Assembly (NCBI RefSeq): GCF_011189575.1
Contig: NZ_PUJW01000012.1
Span: forward strand, 62,001-126,000
Length of the DNA: 64,000 nt
From: Photorhabdus cinerea
GTDB taxonomy: Bacteria; Pseudomonadota; Gammaproteobacteria; Enterobacterales; Enterobacteriaceae
Direction: 5' to 3'
A program made the translations under genes and the position numbers. This document shows, piece after piece, positions 1 through 8,210 of the stretch. Position 1 is the stretch's first letter; every line of letters starts with the position of its first letter. Under the pieces are notes generated by a model. It was not told where the DNA came from, made no database searches, and saw only the letters and a program-made list of their open reading frames with translations.

Positions 1-830
1 TCTTTCAGCTCTTTACGGCTGGCATGCTCCGTCAGACTGCCAATGATTTTGCGGGTAGTATCAACACCAACATCAGCAATCAATAACTGCTCTTCCAATT
101 CATCAAACAGATCATCGTCGATCTTTTTACCACTGAACAGGCTGAGAAAGCCGGAACCTAAATTTTGACGAGTTTTAACCAAACTACGTTTCAAACGCGT
201 GAAAAATCCTTCCTTAGTCGGGCGTTCCTGTTCCTTTGATACAACTGGCTTTGGCTGTTCGGTTAGTACCTGTTCCGCCTGCTCTGCGGCTAACCTTGCT
301 GCTTCCTCAGTAAGACGCTGTTGTTCTGCCTGTTCTGCGGCCAACCTTGCCACTTCCTCTGCAAGGCGCTGTTGCTCTGCCTGTTCCACGGCTAATCTTG
401 CAGCCTCTTCAGCAAGACGCTGTTGTTCTGCCTGCTCTGCTGCCAATCTTGCTGCTTCTTCAACAAGGCGTTTTTGTTCCGCTTGCTCTGCTGCCAATCT
501 TGCAGACTCTTCAGCAAGACGCTGTTGTTCCGCCTGCTCTGCTGCCAATCTTGCAGACTCTTTAGCAAGACGCTGTTGTTCCGCCTGCTCTGCGGCTAAT
601 CTTGCCACTTCCTCTGCAAGGCGTTGTTGCTCTGCCTGCTCTACGGCTAACCTTGCTGCTTCCTCAGTAAGACGCTGTTGTTCTGCCTGTTCTGCGACCA
701 ACCTTGCCGCTTCCTCTGCAAGACGCTGTTGCTCCGCTTGCTCTACGGCCAATTGTTCTTCTTTTTGCTGTTCTTCCTGACGACCACGCCCGAACCAGGA
801 GAAAAAGCCTCTTTTTTTCTCTTTTGCCAT
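1..830 (-). CDS. ftsY: FtsY, SRP receptor GTPase (N-terminal part; gene runs off the window)
   Basis: FtsY is the membrane-docking receptor for the signal recognition particle and delivers ribosome-nascent chains to SecYEG. The start Met at 828-830 opens MAKEKKRGFFSWFGRGRQ, the lipid-binding amphipathic start of enterobacterial FtsY. Next comes a long acidic A domain made of about nine and a half copies of a 17-residue unit of the type AEEAARLAAEQAEQQRL (about residues 25-187). The start of the helical N domain follows (FTRLKRSLVKTRQNLGSGF). The GTPase domain lies beyond position 1. The acidic domain is much more repetitive than in E. coli. The call is certain; only the 3' part is missing. 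rsmD is divergent, as in E. coli. Confidence 0.97.
   Translation of the reverse strand, partial: MAKEKKRGFFSWFGRGRQEEQQKEEQLAVEQAEQQRLAEEAARLVAEQAEQQRLTEEAARLAVEQAEQQRLAEEVARLAAEQAEQQRLAKESARLAAEQAEQQRLAEESARLAAEQAEQKRLVEEAARLAAEQAEQQRLAEEAARLAVEQAEQQRLAEEVARLAAEQAEQQRLTEEAARLAAEQAEQVLTEQPKPVVSKEQERPTKEGFFTRLKRSLVKTRQNLGSGFLSLFSGKKIDDDLFDELEEQLLIADVGVDTTRKIIGSLTEHASRKELK
262..760. repeat. 51-bp tandem repeat inside ftsY
   Basis: About 9.5 in-frame copies of a 51-bp unit, each encoding 17 residues with the core EQAEQQRLAEEAARL. Copies differ mainly at synonymous sites and at a few Ala/Val, Glu/Lys and Ala/Ser positions. The unit is not a multiple of 7, but the composition (E, A, Q, R, L) predicts a continuous charged helix. 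A long open frame on the opposite strand here is a shadow of the repeat. Confidence 0.95.
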
Positions 831-1067
831 CAGCCACTACACTCCTCAAGGTTAAATCATGGCGTTATAACAGTGAATAATAACGAAATTAGACGCAGTC
901 TAACATTTTCGTAGTAGCGCAACACATATCAATCATGAATTCCATGGTAAATTAATGCCAGCAAGATTTAACAAGTCTTTTTATCTGACATTTTCAAGGC
1001 ACCTTTAAAAGTACGTTATCGGTTATGCAACACCTATCTGATGACAAATTATTAAGTTACGTAAATT

Positions 1068-1652
1068 ATGGCAAAAAAATCACAACCACAATCTATGGGA
1101 CAAATCCGCATTATTGGTGGAAAATGGCGAGGACGAAAATTGCCTGTGCCAAATAGCCCTGGATTACGTCCAACCACAGATCGCGTTAGAGAAACTCTGT
1201 TTAACTGGCTGGCTCTGGTTATTCAGGAAGCACACTGCCTGGATTGTTATGCAGGAAGCGGAGCTCTTGGGTTAGAAGCACTTTCCCGTTATGCAACACA
1301 AGCGACACTTATTGAATATGAACGTAATGTAGCAAAACAACTTTCTGCTAATCTGGCTCTTCTCGGCGCCAAAAATGCCGAAATTATTAACGACAGCGCA
1401 TTAAATTATTTATCTCAACCGGGGACACCCCACGATGTGATTTTCCTTGATCCCCCTTTCCGTCAAGGAATGCTTGCCGAAACCATAAAATTATTGGAAC
1501 AGCAGGGTTGGCTAGCCGATGAAAGTTGGATCTATGTTGAGGCTGAATCCGAATCAGCAGCAGCAGATGTTCCTGCTAACTGGCAACTTCATCGTGAAAA
1601 AGTTGCCGGACAAGTCGCATATCGACTTTATATTCGTTACTTACCTGCATAA
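1068..1652 (+). CDS. rsmD: RsmD, 16S rRNA m2G966 methyltransferase
   Basis: RsmD uses SAM to methylate N2 of G966 in 16S rRNA of the 30S subunit. The 194-residue product has the family opening GQIRIIGGKWRGRKLPV, then RPTTDRVRETLFNWL, the SAM-binding stretch LDCYAGSGALGLEALSR (near residues 63-80) and the catalytic motif FLDPPF (near 125-130, the DPPF form of the N6/N2 methylase motif). Length matches the family (about 198). It is divergent from ftsY and followed 20 nt later by yhhL, the E. coli order. Confidence 0.96.
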   Translation: MAKKSQPQSMGQIRIIGGKWRGRKLPVPNSPGLRPTTDRVRETLFNWLALVIQEAHCLDCYAGSGALGLEALSRYATQATLIEYERNVAKQLSANLALLGAKNAEIINDSALNYLSQPGTPHDVIFLDPPFRQGMLAETIKLLEQQGWLADESWIYVEAESESAAADVPANWQLHREKVAGQVAYRLYIRYLPA

Positions 1653-1672
1653 TTATCTTTGGGGGCACACTG

Positions 1673-1936
1673 ATGTTTATTCAACTAGGAAAACTATTAA
1701 TGGTCTGCATTTGGGGATTTTTGATATTTAACCTAATCCACCCATTTCCAAAACCATTGAAGTATTTTATGGATATCGCCATGATTTTCACGGTAGTAAT
1801 GCATGCATTTCAGATGCTACTTCTAAAATCCAGTCAGCCCAAAGACCAAAAACTTTCTGGCCTGATGCAAACAAAGATTTTCTTTTTTGGTGTCTTTGAG
1901 CTATTGGCAATGCAGAAAAAGCAGCTAAAAAAATAA
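1673..1936 (+). CDS. yhhL: YhhL-like DUF1145 membrane protein
   Basis: An 87-residue membrane protein of unknown function, matching E. coli YhhL in length, position and sequence (LGKLLMVCIWGFLIFNLIHPFPKPL, then KIFFFGVFELLAMQKK). Two hydrophobic helices cover about residues 5-25 and 35-52, with a third near 68-80. A GGGGG run 8 nt before the ATG serves as ribosome binding site. It is probably co-transcribed with rsmD. In E. coli yhhM, yhhN and zntA follow; here the microcin-like island replaces yhhM-yhhN. Confidence 0.85.
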   Translation: MFIQLGKLLMVCIWGFLIFNLIHPFPKPLKYFMDIAMIFTVVMHAFQMLLLKSSQPKDQKLSGLMQTKIFFFGVFELLAMQKKQLKK

Positions 1937-2090
1937 ACCAATTAGCGGGAAATGCTCACTTGTAGTCACAAGCAAACTGGAGAAAACGAAATAAGCATAA
2001 TAGATGCCACCATTCGTTTATAGCCACCCGCTTATTTTAATTCTGCGTTGGAAGAGATCCTTAGTGTGTTTACCTGAGCGATAATTTCAG

Positions 2091-2099
2091 GCTAAACAC
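2091..2099. repeat. 9-bp target-site duplication, left copy
   Basis: GCTAAACAC directly abuts the left end of the IS element, and the same nine bases follow its right end at 3155-3163. A 9-bp duplication is what IS903-group elements make. It shows a simple, fairly recent insertion. Confidence 0.93.
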
Positions 2100-3154
2100 G
2101 GCTTTGTTGAATAATTCGGATTTAGATAAAAGCGCCTCTCGTCACTGACTTCCTCAGGCAATCCGCACACTTTCTGGCATCCCTGCACGCGTCATTTTGT
2201 TTAAGGCACGGATCATGGCCATAGTTTCTCCAACCTGCGCATCGTAATCCCTCAACGTAAGATGCCCACCAAACAGCTGTTTTACGCGGTACATCGCCGT
2301 TTCGGCCACTGAACGCCGGTTATAAGCCGTGTGCCATTTCCAGTACGCATTGCTCCCAGTAAGCCGTTGCCTCGCCACCGCCTGATTTCTGTCAGCATAC
2401 TCCTCCGGCCAGTAGCCGGCGCGCGTTCGCGGTGGGATAAGCGCCTTAATTTTCTTGCGCCGCAACTCGTCGTGGCACCGCTTTGTGTCATAAGCCCCGT
2501 CGGCACAGGCGGCCCTGATTTTCCTGTGCGTCTGACGGATAAGCCCCGGGAATGCCTCTGCATCAGTCACGTTGTTTAGGGACAGGTCAGCGCAGATAAT
2601 CTCATGCGTATCAGCATCCACCGCCAGGTGCAGTTTCCGCCAGACGCGGCGCTTTTCCTGGCCATGTTTTTTCACCTTCCACTCACCCTCACCGAAGACT
2701 TTTAAGCCGGTGGAATCGATAACCAGATGGGCAATTTCACCGCGCGTTGGGTTTTTGAAAGGGATGCTGACGGATTTAGCCCGCCTGCTGACGCAGGAAT
2801 AATCCGGGCAACGGAGCGGGAGCTTCATTAGGGTAAAGATGGAGTCAATGAATCCCTGCGCAGCGCGAAGTGTGAGGCGAAAAATGCGTTTGAGCATCAG
2901 AACGGTTGAAATGGCCAGCTCAGAATAACGTTGCGGACGACCGCGTAAAGACGTGTTGGGTTCGTCATACCAGGCCTGAATGGCCGACTCATCAAGCCAG
3001 AATGTCAGTGAGCCCCGATTGACAAGCGCCTTGTTGTAGGTGGCCCAGTTGGTGATTTTGAACTTTTGTTTTGCCACGTGATATCGCTGCAGGATCAGGA
3101 GTGTGGTGATCTGATCCTAACTACGGCCAAAAGTTCGATTTATTCAACAACGCC
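2100..3154 (-). mobile_element. IS903-like insertion sequence (IS5 family), 1055 bp, complete
   Basis: The element is bounded by 18-bp terminal inverted repeats that match at 16 positions: GGCTTTGTTGAATAATTC at 2100-2117 and the reverse complement of 3137-3154. It carries one intact transposase gene and is flanked by a perfect 9-bp direct repeat. Length and duplication size fit the IS903 group of the IS5 family. It sits at the 3' end of the mccC-like exporter gene and supplies that gene's present stop codon. Confidence 0.95.
2154..3077 (-). CDS. IS5-family (IS903 group) DDE transposase
   Basis: A 307-residue transposase that cuts and joins the ends of its own element. The start MAKQKFKITNWATYNKALVNRG is typical of IS903-type transposases, followed by the DUF4372-like helical part and the DDE core: D in LVIDSTGLKVFG, D in CADGAYDTK, and a basic C-terminal segment (YNRRSVAETAMYRVKQLFGG) holding the Glu. 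No frameshift is visible, so the element may be active. Its GC content is well above that of the adjoining AT-rich genes. Confidence 0.95.
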   Translation of the reverse strand: MAKQKFKITNWATYNKALVNRGSLTFWLDESAIQAWYDEPNTSLRGRPQRYSELAISTVLMLKRIFRLTLRAAQGFIDSIFTLMKLPLRCPDYSCVSRRAKSVSIPFKNPTRGEIAHLVIDSTGLKVFGEGEWKVKKHGQEKRRVWRKLHLAVDADTHEIICADLSLNNVTDAEAFPGLIRQTHRKIRAACADGAYDTKRCHDELRRKKIKALIPPRTRAGYWPEEYADRNQAVARQRLTGSNAYWKWHTAYNRRSVAETAMYRVKQLFGGHLTLRDYDAQVGETMAMIRALNKMTRAGMPESVRIA

Positions 3155-4315
3155 GCTAAACACATAAAGATAAATAACCATTGAAGACAAAATAATGAGT
3201 GAATATGACATTATTTGCCATCCAAAAATTTCCGTAAGATATGCAACCACCGGAAAAAGTATCAAAACGATTAAGCGTGCAAATGTCGATAATAAAGAGT
3301 CAAATGTTGACCTCAAACTGGCATCAAAATAGCCATGATAAACGGCTCTCAGCCCCATTGTTAGATATTGATTACTACCAAACATAAAAATTAAGGCTAC
3401 AGGTATTAAGTATGGATAACTCTCCCCGCCTAACAGGCATATTCCTGTGGAAACAAACATCAAAAGTAAGCCAAACCAAATCAGTTTTCTATTGTCACTG
3501 ATTTTACTGATGATCCATCCTGCGACAGATTGAGACATAAGAATAAAAACAAATAATATTCCATATGACAAAGAACCTTTAACTCCACCAGAAAATCCAT
3601 AAAAAGCATAAGGTTGCCAATATTGGAGTAATATTTGAAAATACACTATATTTGAAACGACAGCGAAAAATACGAATAAGAAGTCTTTACTCCCTTTAAT
3701 TAAAAGAGAATATATCTCCTTTATATCATTCATTAACCCTGATTTTTTCCCATTGACTAATTTAACCTTTGATTCAGGAAGAAAAAAGGAAAAAAACATC
3801 AATATAAAACTACCTATTCCAGCAAGAATCCATATCCATCGTGAACCTATATCACCTATTGCAGCGCCAATCATAGCAGCAATAGCCATAGACATATAAT
3901 GATATTTACCGTTAATTCCCAGTATCCGATGAGTGTCTTTACCACCCTCTGATTTATAGACATCAATCAAGTATGAATTATATGTTCCACCTATTATCGT
4001 CAAAGAAATTGCGTTAAAAAATTCGGCCAGATAAAAACCATATAAATGGGATGAAACCCCCGTTAAAACAAGCCAAGCTCCACCAAAGAAGACAGAAAGA
4101 GATATCGCATATTTCCGGCTGATCCTATCAGCAAGATAAGACGTTGGTATATCCAATATAAAAAAAACGCAGGCCTGCATGGTCTTCATTAAACCAAGAT
4201 CAACAAGAGATACGCCTTTGCTTAAAAGATAAATCGATGAAGTAGCGCCAATGAGCATCCTCAAAGAATTAAAAATAACAGAATATGTTATTATTATTTT
4301 GGTTGAAGACCACAT
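3140..4315 (-). CDS. mccC: MccC-like MFS exporter (3' end rewritten by the IS)
   Basis: A 391-residue, about 12-helix major facilitator protein with the loop motif DIPTSYLADRISRKYAISLS (near residues 54-73). It overlaps the MccB-like gene by 22 nt, so the two are translationally coupled. In microcin C loci the gene after mccB is mccC, an MFS pump that exports the peptide-nucleotide and gives self-protection; that role is inferred here from position. The last codons are chimeric. Across the duplication GTGTTTAGC the frame now reads V-F-S-G-V-V-E-stop inside the IS end. Joining the two flanks restores V-F-S-L-K-L-S-L-R-stop. Only the extreme C-terminus changes, so function may persist. Confidence 0.75.
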   Translation of the reverse strand: MWSSTKIIITYSVIFNSLRMLIGATSSIYLLSKGVSLVDLGLMKTMQACVFFILDIPTSYLADRISRKYAISLSVFFGGAWLVLTGVSSHLYGFYLAEFFNAISLTIIGGTYNSYLIDVYKSEGGKDTHRILGINGKYHYMSMAIAAMIGAAIGDIGSRWIWILAGIGSFILMFFSFFLPESKVKLVNGKKSGLMNDIKEIYSLLIKGSKDFLFVFFAVVSNIVYFQILLQYWQPYAFYGFSGGVKGSLSYGILFVFILMSQSVAGWIISKISDNRKLIWFGLLLMFVSTGICLLGGESYPYLIPVALIFMFGSNQYLTMGLRAVYHGYFDASLRSTFDSLLSTFARLIVLILFPVVAYLTEIFGWQIMSYSLIILSSMVIYLYVFSGVVE

Positions 4316-5349
4316 ATATTACACCTTTCATTTTTAGGTATTTCTTGTGTTTCTATTTTTATTTTACGAGAGTGAATTCCAATTCTTCTATTCTTGCTAA
4401 GTATTTCACCATACCCACCTAAGAATTTCATAACATCCCCAAAAGCATATGAAGCAGCTACCCCATTGACACTGGGGAAAGTAGCAGCTTTGAAATCAGA
4501 ATTTATTGTTGCCAAATTATCTTGTAGTTCATCATCACAGGCGTAATCAGGCACTACCTTAGAACAACTGAAACAAGCTGTTTCTCCTGGAATGACAAAA
4601 GGACCTATAACAGATATGTCATTTATATACCCAACGTTTAAATAAGGTTGTTTTTTTTCAAAACAATAATCATTAACCCAATTAATAAGTTCAAATGGAG
4701 TATCAGCGGATACAATAAAAAGGTCAGATTTTTCTATTTTAGACAAATCATCCTTATATTTTATCTCTAAATTCACCTTCTTTACATTTAGCTCTGAATT
4801 TCTTTTTAATAACTCTCTTTCTAATATGTCAATTTTAAGAAAATTAACATCTTTTTCCGAAAATAAGACTTGCCGAGTTAAATTACTTATCTCAATTATA
4901 TCACTATCAACTATAGATATAGTACCAACTCCAGAGGTCGCCAAAAGATATGAAATATGATTCCCTATCCCCCCACATCCTATAATGGTAACTTTTGATT
5001 TACTTATTTTTTCCTGAACTTCTTTAGAGTTAGCACCTAAGTAATGATAATAGAGTACGTTTCTACTATACCTATCATCAGAGTTAAAATATGAAGAACT
5101 CATCAGTGAATTTTTCTCCCTAAAAAGAGAAAGGGAGAAATTTATATCATCCTCACTTACACCACTAACGTTATTCTTTATGTATTCATAGAGGTTATCA
5201 CTATCCGTTTCTCTTTTTAAAAAAGAAGCGATTTTAACTAAAGATTCAAATCGCTTCTTCTGTGGTATGAGTACTTGATTAGAACCTACGCCAAAAATCC
5301 CACCAGATTCAAACCTTCCAGCTTGAATATATCTAGCAATCTTAACCAT
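4294..5349 (-). CDS. mccB: MccB-like peptide adenylyltransferase (E1/ThiF family)
   Basis: A 351-residue E1-like enzyme that closely resembles E. coli MccB (350 residues). MccB uses two ATP to convert the C-terminal Asn of the MccA heptapeptide into an N-P linked AMP conjugate. Visible features: an N-terminal peptide-clamp region (VKIARY...SGGIFGVGS), then RYSRNVLYYHYLGAN, the nucleotide loop VTIIGCGGIGNHISYLLATSGVG (about 119-141), NLTRQVLFSEKDV, the E1 Asp motif in VSADTPFELINWVNDYC, and two zinc-binding CxxC pairs (CFSC near 260, CNIC near 343). The ribosome binding site is a GAGGGGGG run before the ATG. It lies 82 nt downstream of a 7-codon peptide gene ending in Asn. Confidence 0.92.
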   Translation of the reverse strand: MVKIARYIQAGRFESGGIFGVGSNQVLIPQKKRFESLVKIASFLKRETDSDNLYEYIKNNVSGVSEDDINFSLSLFREKNSLMSSSYFNSDDRYSRNVLYYHYLGANSKEVQEKISKSKVTIIGCGGIGNHISYLLATSGVGTISIVDSDIIEISNLTRQVLFSEKDVNFLKIDILERELLKRNSELNVKKVNLEIKYKDDLSKIEKSDLFIVSADTPFELINWVNDYCFEKKQPYLNVGYINDISVIGPFVIPGETACFSCSKVVPDYACDDELQDNLATINSDFKAATFPSVNGVAASYAFGDVMKFLGGYGEILSKNRRIGIHSRKIKIETQEIPKNERCNICGLQPK

Positions 5350-5378
5350 AACCCCCCCTCTATTTATATGTTCGGTAC

Positions 5379-5408
5379 TATGCCGTAGAAATAATCTTCT
5401 ACGGCATA
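5379..5408 (-). terminator. Intergenic hairpin between mccA and mccB
   Basis: A perfect inverted repeat with 12-bp arms (5379-5390 and 5397-5408, arm TATGCCGTAGAA) and a 6-nt loop. No long U-run follows, so it should be a partial terminator or a 3'-end stabiliser. In the known microcin C operon a hairpin at the same place makes abundant short mccA transcripts with some read-through into mccB. The arrangement here is the same. Confidence 0.8.
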
Positions 5409-5431
5409 AGACATAATCATTATTGACGCAA

Positions 5432-5455
5432 TTAGTTAGAAGCTATACTGATCAT
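5432..5455 (-). CDS. mccA: MccA-like heptapeptide precursor, MISIASN
   Basis: A 24-nt frame, ATG ATC AGT ATA GCT TCT AAC TAA, encodes MISIASN. It has the two defining properties of classical MccA (MRTGNAN): seven residues and a C-terminal Asn, the residue MccB adenylates. A very strong Shine-Dalgarno (GGGAGGGG, 5460-5467) lies 4 nt before the ATG. A 12-bp hairpin follows after 23 nt, then the MccB-like gene on the same strand. No other short frame in this leader has both an SD and a terminal Asn. The peptide would be the carrier that sensitive cells import and process, releasing an aspartyl-adenylate analogue that blocks Asp-tRNA synthetase. The identification is by context and form, not by homology. 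Confidence 0.82.
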   Translation of the reverse strand: MISIASN

Positions 5456-5514
5456 TTTTCCCCTCCCGAAACAAGAATGTTGATAAATATCATTAACAAA
5501 TTCACAACAATTCA

Positions 5515-5543
5515 CTTATTTCACATAATAAAAAATAAGTCAA
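5515..5543 (-). promoter_or_regulatory. Candidate promoter for mccA
   Basis: On the minus strand TTGACT (5538-5543) and AATAAG (5515-5520) are separated by 17 bp, 60 nt upstream of the mccA ATG. The -35 is good and the -10 is weak, so this is only the best candidate seen in an AT-rich leader. Confidence 0.35.
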
Positions 5544-5701
5544 CAAAAATATTATCAAGGATAATAACTATAACTGTATTTACCTTTTCAACGTAAAAAT
5601 ACACTCACAAAAGAGCTTTGCATCATGAAGCCGATATTGCAGATGAAAATCAGTGTCAACACTTAGTTGCACAATTTACCAATTTATTTTCTCTTTTTTG
5701 T

Positions 5702-5733
5702 TTGACTCTGGAGTGGGCTCCAAAGTGTAGAGT
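5702..5733 (+). promoter_or_regulatory. ZntR-type (MerR family) zntA promoter and operator
   Basis: TTGACT (5702-5707) and TAGAGT (5728-5733) are 20 bp apart, the overlong spacer typical of MerR-family promoters. The spacer holds the dyad CTGGAGTGGGCTCCA, nearly the same as the ZntR operator of E. coli zntA. Zn(II)/Cd(II)/Pb(II)-bound ZntR would untwist it and activate transcription. Confidence 0.88.
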
Positions 5734-5774
5734 TTAGTCATTATCGTTGAATTGACTCTTCCAAAGGGGAGCCC

Positions 5775-8045
5775 ATGCACTCAAATAAAAATAACACTCA
5801 CCAACATAGCCACCAGCATGGAAGCTGTTGTGGTTCTACTGCCTGCACAACTCAGGCAAAAACTGTTAGTGAGCATTTACATAATGAACATGATGAGTCT
5901 TATTCACATGAGCACAACCATTCCCATGATGTACAAGAGACACAAGCTCCTGAGCTTTTGGCAAACCAGCGTTTTAGTTGGGTTGTTAATGGTATGGATT
6001 GCGCAAGCTGTGCACGTAAAATTGAAACGGCAGTTAGAAAAATTCCAGAAGTGAAACAAGTCAAAGTCCTGTTCGCAACTGAAAAACTGGTTGTAGATGC
6101 CGATACAGATATAAGTTCAACAGTTATCCAAGCCGTCAACCAAGCTGGATTTAAACTTCACACCCCAAATGCAAATCAGAAAGCACCAAAAGGCAGCCGC
6201 TGGAAAGAATTTGCGCCAATCACTATTCTCTCACTGATGATGCTAATAAGCTGGGGAATCTCCAATATCAATGCCCCATTTGGCCGCATTGCCTTTATTA
6301 TCACCACCTTGATTGGATTGGTACCTATTGTTAGCAAAGCCTGGAAACTCATACGATCAGGCACACCATTTGCCATTGAAACACTAATGAGCGTTGCTGC
6401 AATCGGCGCACTGTTTATTGACGCCACCGCTGAAGCCGCAATGGTACTCCTGCTGTTTATGCTTGGTGAAATGTTAGAATCCTATGCTGCTGGCCGTGCG
6501 CGTCAAGGAGTCAGTGCCTTGATAGCGTTGGTTCCGGAAGAAGCGCTACTGGTAAAAAATGGTGAGAAAAAAACAGTTCCGGTCGCCGATCTTCGCCCCG
6601 GAGATATTATTGAAATTGCACCGGGCGGACGTTTACCAACTGATGCAGAGCTACTCAACTCATTCGCCAGCTTTGATGAAAGTGCCCTGACAGGAGAATC
6701 TATCCCGGTTGAACGCATGCAAGGAGAAAAAGTTCCGGCAGGTTGTTTGTCCGTAGATCGTTCAGTGCAGATGAAAGTATTGTCTGAACAAGGCAACAAC
6801 GCCATTGACCGCATCCTGCAACTGATTGAAGAAGCAGAAGAACGCCGTGCCCCGATTGAGCGCTTTGTTGACCGTTTCAGCAGGATTTATACTCCACTGA
6901 TTATGCTGTTCTCTGCGTTGGTTATCATTATTCCACCTACTGTATTCAGCCAACCGTGGGAAACCTGGATCTACCGTGGTCTTACACTGTTACTGATTGG
7001 TTGTCCTTGCGCATTGGTAATTTCTACACCTGCTGCAATCACCTCTGCCTTGGCTGCTGCAACCCGCCGTGGTGCACTGATTAAAGGCGGTGCTGCACTG
7101 GAACAACTTGGTCGAATCACAACTATCGCTTTCGATAAAACAGGTACGCTGACAGCCGGCAAGCCACAAGTCACGGATGTACAGTCGGCGGAGAATATCC
7201 GTGAATCTCAGCTATTAGCTCTGGCCTCTGCCGTGGAAAGTGGCTCCCATCACCCACTGGCCAAAGCTATTTTGCAACATGCAGCAAGTAAAAACGTTAA
7301 TGTAATTGAAGCGGAACATCGTAAAGCACTGGCAGGTATCGGTGTTGAAGGTCAATTAGAGGGTAAACGCATCTTAGTCAGTACACCGGGCAAACTGCCG
7401 GAAAATACTTTATCTGATGATTGGAAACAAAAAATTATTCAGTTGGAAGATGGAGGGAAAACGGTTGTTGCCGTGATGCATGACGAGCAATTCATTGGCC
7501 TTATCGCTATGCAAGACGCATTACGTCAAGATGCGATAGATGCCATCCATTTACTGAAAAGTCAGGGCATCAAATCAGTGATGCTGACAGGAGATAACCC
7601 ACGTGCTGCAACTGCAATTGCCAGTCAGTTAGGAATGGATTTCCGTGCTGGATTAATGCCAGAAGACAAAGTCAAAGTTATCATGGAATTGAATAAAGAC
7701 CACAGCACAATGATGGTTGGTGACGGCATTAATGATGCACCAGCAATGAAAGCTTCCAGTATCGGTGTTGCAATGGGAAGTGGGACTGATGTTGCGCTGG
7801 AAACCGCAGATGCAGCACTAACCCACAACCGTCTGACAGGTTTATCAGAAATAATCGCTCTATCTCGCGCAACTCATAATAATATCCGCCAAAATATAGC
7901 TATTGCACTAGGGCTAAAAGGGATTTTCCTTATCACTAGTCTGTTAGGCATCACTGGCTTGTGGATGGCAGTATTAGCTGATTCTGGTGCTACCGCTCTG
8001 GTAACGGCAAACGCAGTAAGGTTACTGAGAATTAAAGTGAAATAA
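5775..8045 (+). CDS. zntA: ZntA, Zn(II)/Cd(II)/Pb(II)-exporting P1B-type ATPase
   Basis: An inner-membrane pump that expels zinc, cadmium and lead with ATP. In order: a His/Cys-rich N-terminus (residues 1-52), a heavy-metal domain with GMDCASC (73-79), transmembrane helices, the actuator loop with TGES, the intramembrane CPC motif (GCPCAL, about 410), the phosphorylation motif DKTGT (about 454), and the hinge GDGINDAPAM (about 650). At 756 residues it is slightly longer than E. coli ZntA (732), mostly through the His-rich tail. The start is the ATG at 5775 behind AAAGGGGAGCCC. It is driven by the ZntR-type promoter at 5702-5733. Confidence 0.96.
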   Translation: MHSNKNNTHQHSHQHGSCCGSTACTTQAKTVSEHLHNEHDESYSHEHNHSHDVQETQAPELLANQRFSWVVNGMDCASCARKIETAVRKIPEVKQVKVLFATEKLVVDADTDISSTVIQAVNQAGFKLHTPNANQKAPKGSRWKEFAPITILSLMMLISWGISNINAPFGRIAFIITTLIGLVPIVSKAWKLIRSGTPFAIETLMSVAAIGALFIDATAEAAMVLLLFMLGEMLESYAAGRARQGVSALIALVPEEALLVKNGEKKTVPVADLRPGDIIEIAPGGRLPTDAELLNSFASFDESALTGESIPVERMQGEKVPAGCLSVDRSVQMKVLSEQGNNAIDRILQLIEEAEERRAPIERFVDRFSRIYTPLIMLFSALVIIIPPTVFSQPWETWIYRGLTLLLIGCPCALVISTPAAITSALAAATRRGALIKGGAALEQLGRITTIAFDKTGTLTAGKPQVTDVQSAENIRESQLLALASAVESGSHHPLAKAILQHAASKNVNVIEAEHRKALAGIGVEGQLEGKRILVSTPGKLPENTLSDDWKQKIIQLEDGGKTVVAVMHDEQFIGLIAMQDALRQDAIDAIHLLKSQGIKSVMLTGDNPRAATAIASQLGMDFRAGLMPEDKVKVIMELNKDHSTMMVGDGINDAPAMKASSIGVAMGSGTDVALETADAALTHNRLTGLSEIIALSRATHNNIRQNIAIALGLKGIFLITSLLGITGLWMAVLADSGATALVTANAVRLLRIKVK

Positions 8046-8210
8046 CAAAACCATTTAACGATTAATGCCAGTCCTCAACTTCTTAAAGGATATGGGGTTT
8101 ATCCCAAAAGCCACCCCGTATTCTTGGCTTGTTGCTACAGACCAAATTAATAAAACCGATTGCCAAGAGCATTTATACCAACAAATAATAAATCCCTTTT
8201 ATGCTCAGAG

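Larger units (their letters stand above)
5456..5774. other. Divergent intergenic region mccA / zntA
   Basis: 319 bp. The mccA-proximal half (to about 5600) is very AT-rich and should hold the mccA promoter. The zntA-proximal end holds the ZntR-type promoter. I see no gene here; a plus-strand frame beginning at 5752 is a shadow of zntA. Confidence 0.6.

Noticed and set aside
199..780. 193-codon plus-strand frame rich in Cys, Ser and Ala opposite ftsY
   Set aside because: It is the antisense of the 51-bp ftsY repeats; the periodic composition follows directly from the repeat, and no ribosome binding site or family match exists.
5379..5408. Hairpin read as an attachment site of the island
   Set aside because: No second copy is seen at the other end of the island; the position between mccA and mccB fits a transcript element.
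5752..6054. 100-codon plus-strand frame overlapping the start of zntA
   Set aside because: It is out of frame with the well-supported zntA and arises from its His-rich start.
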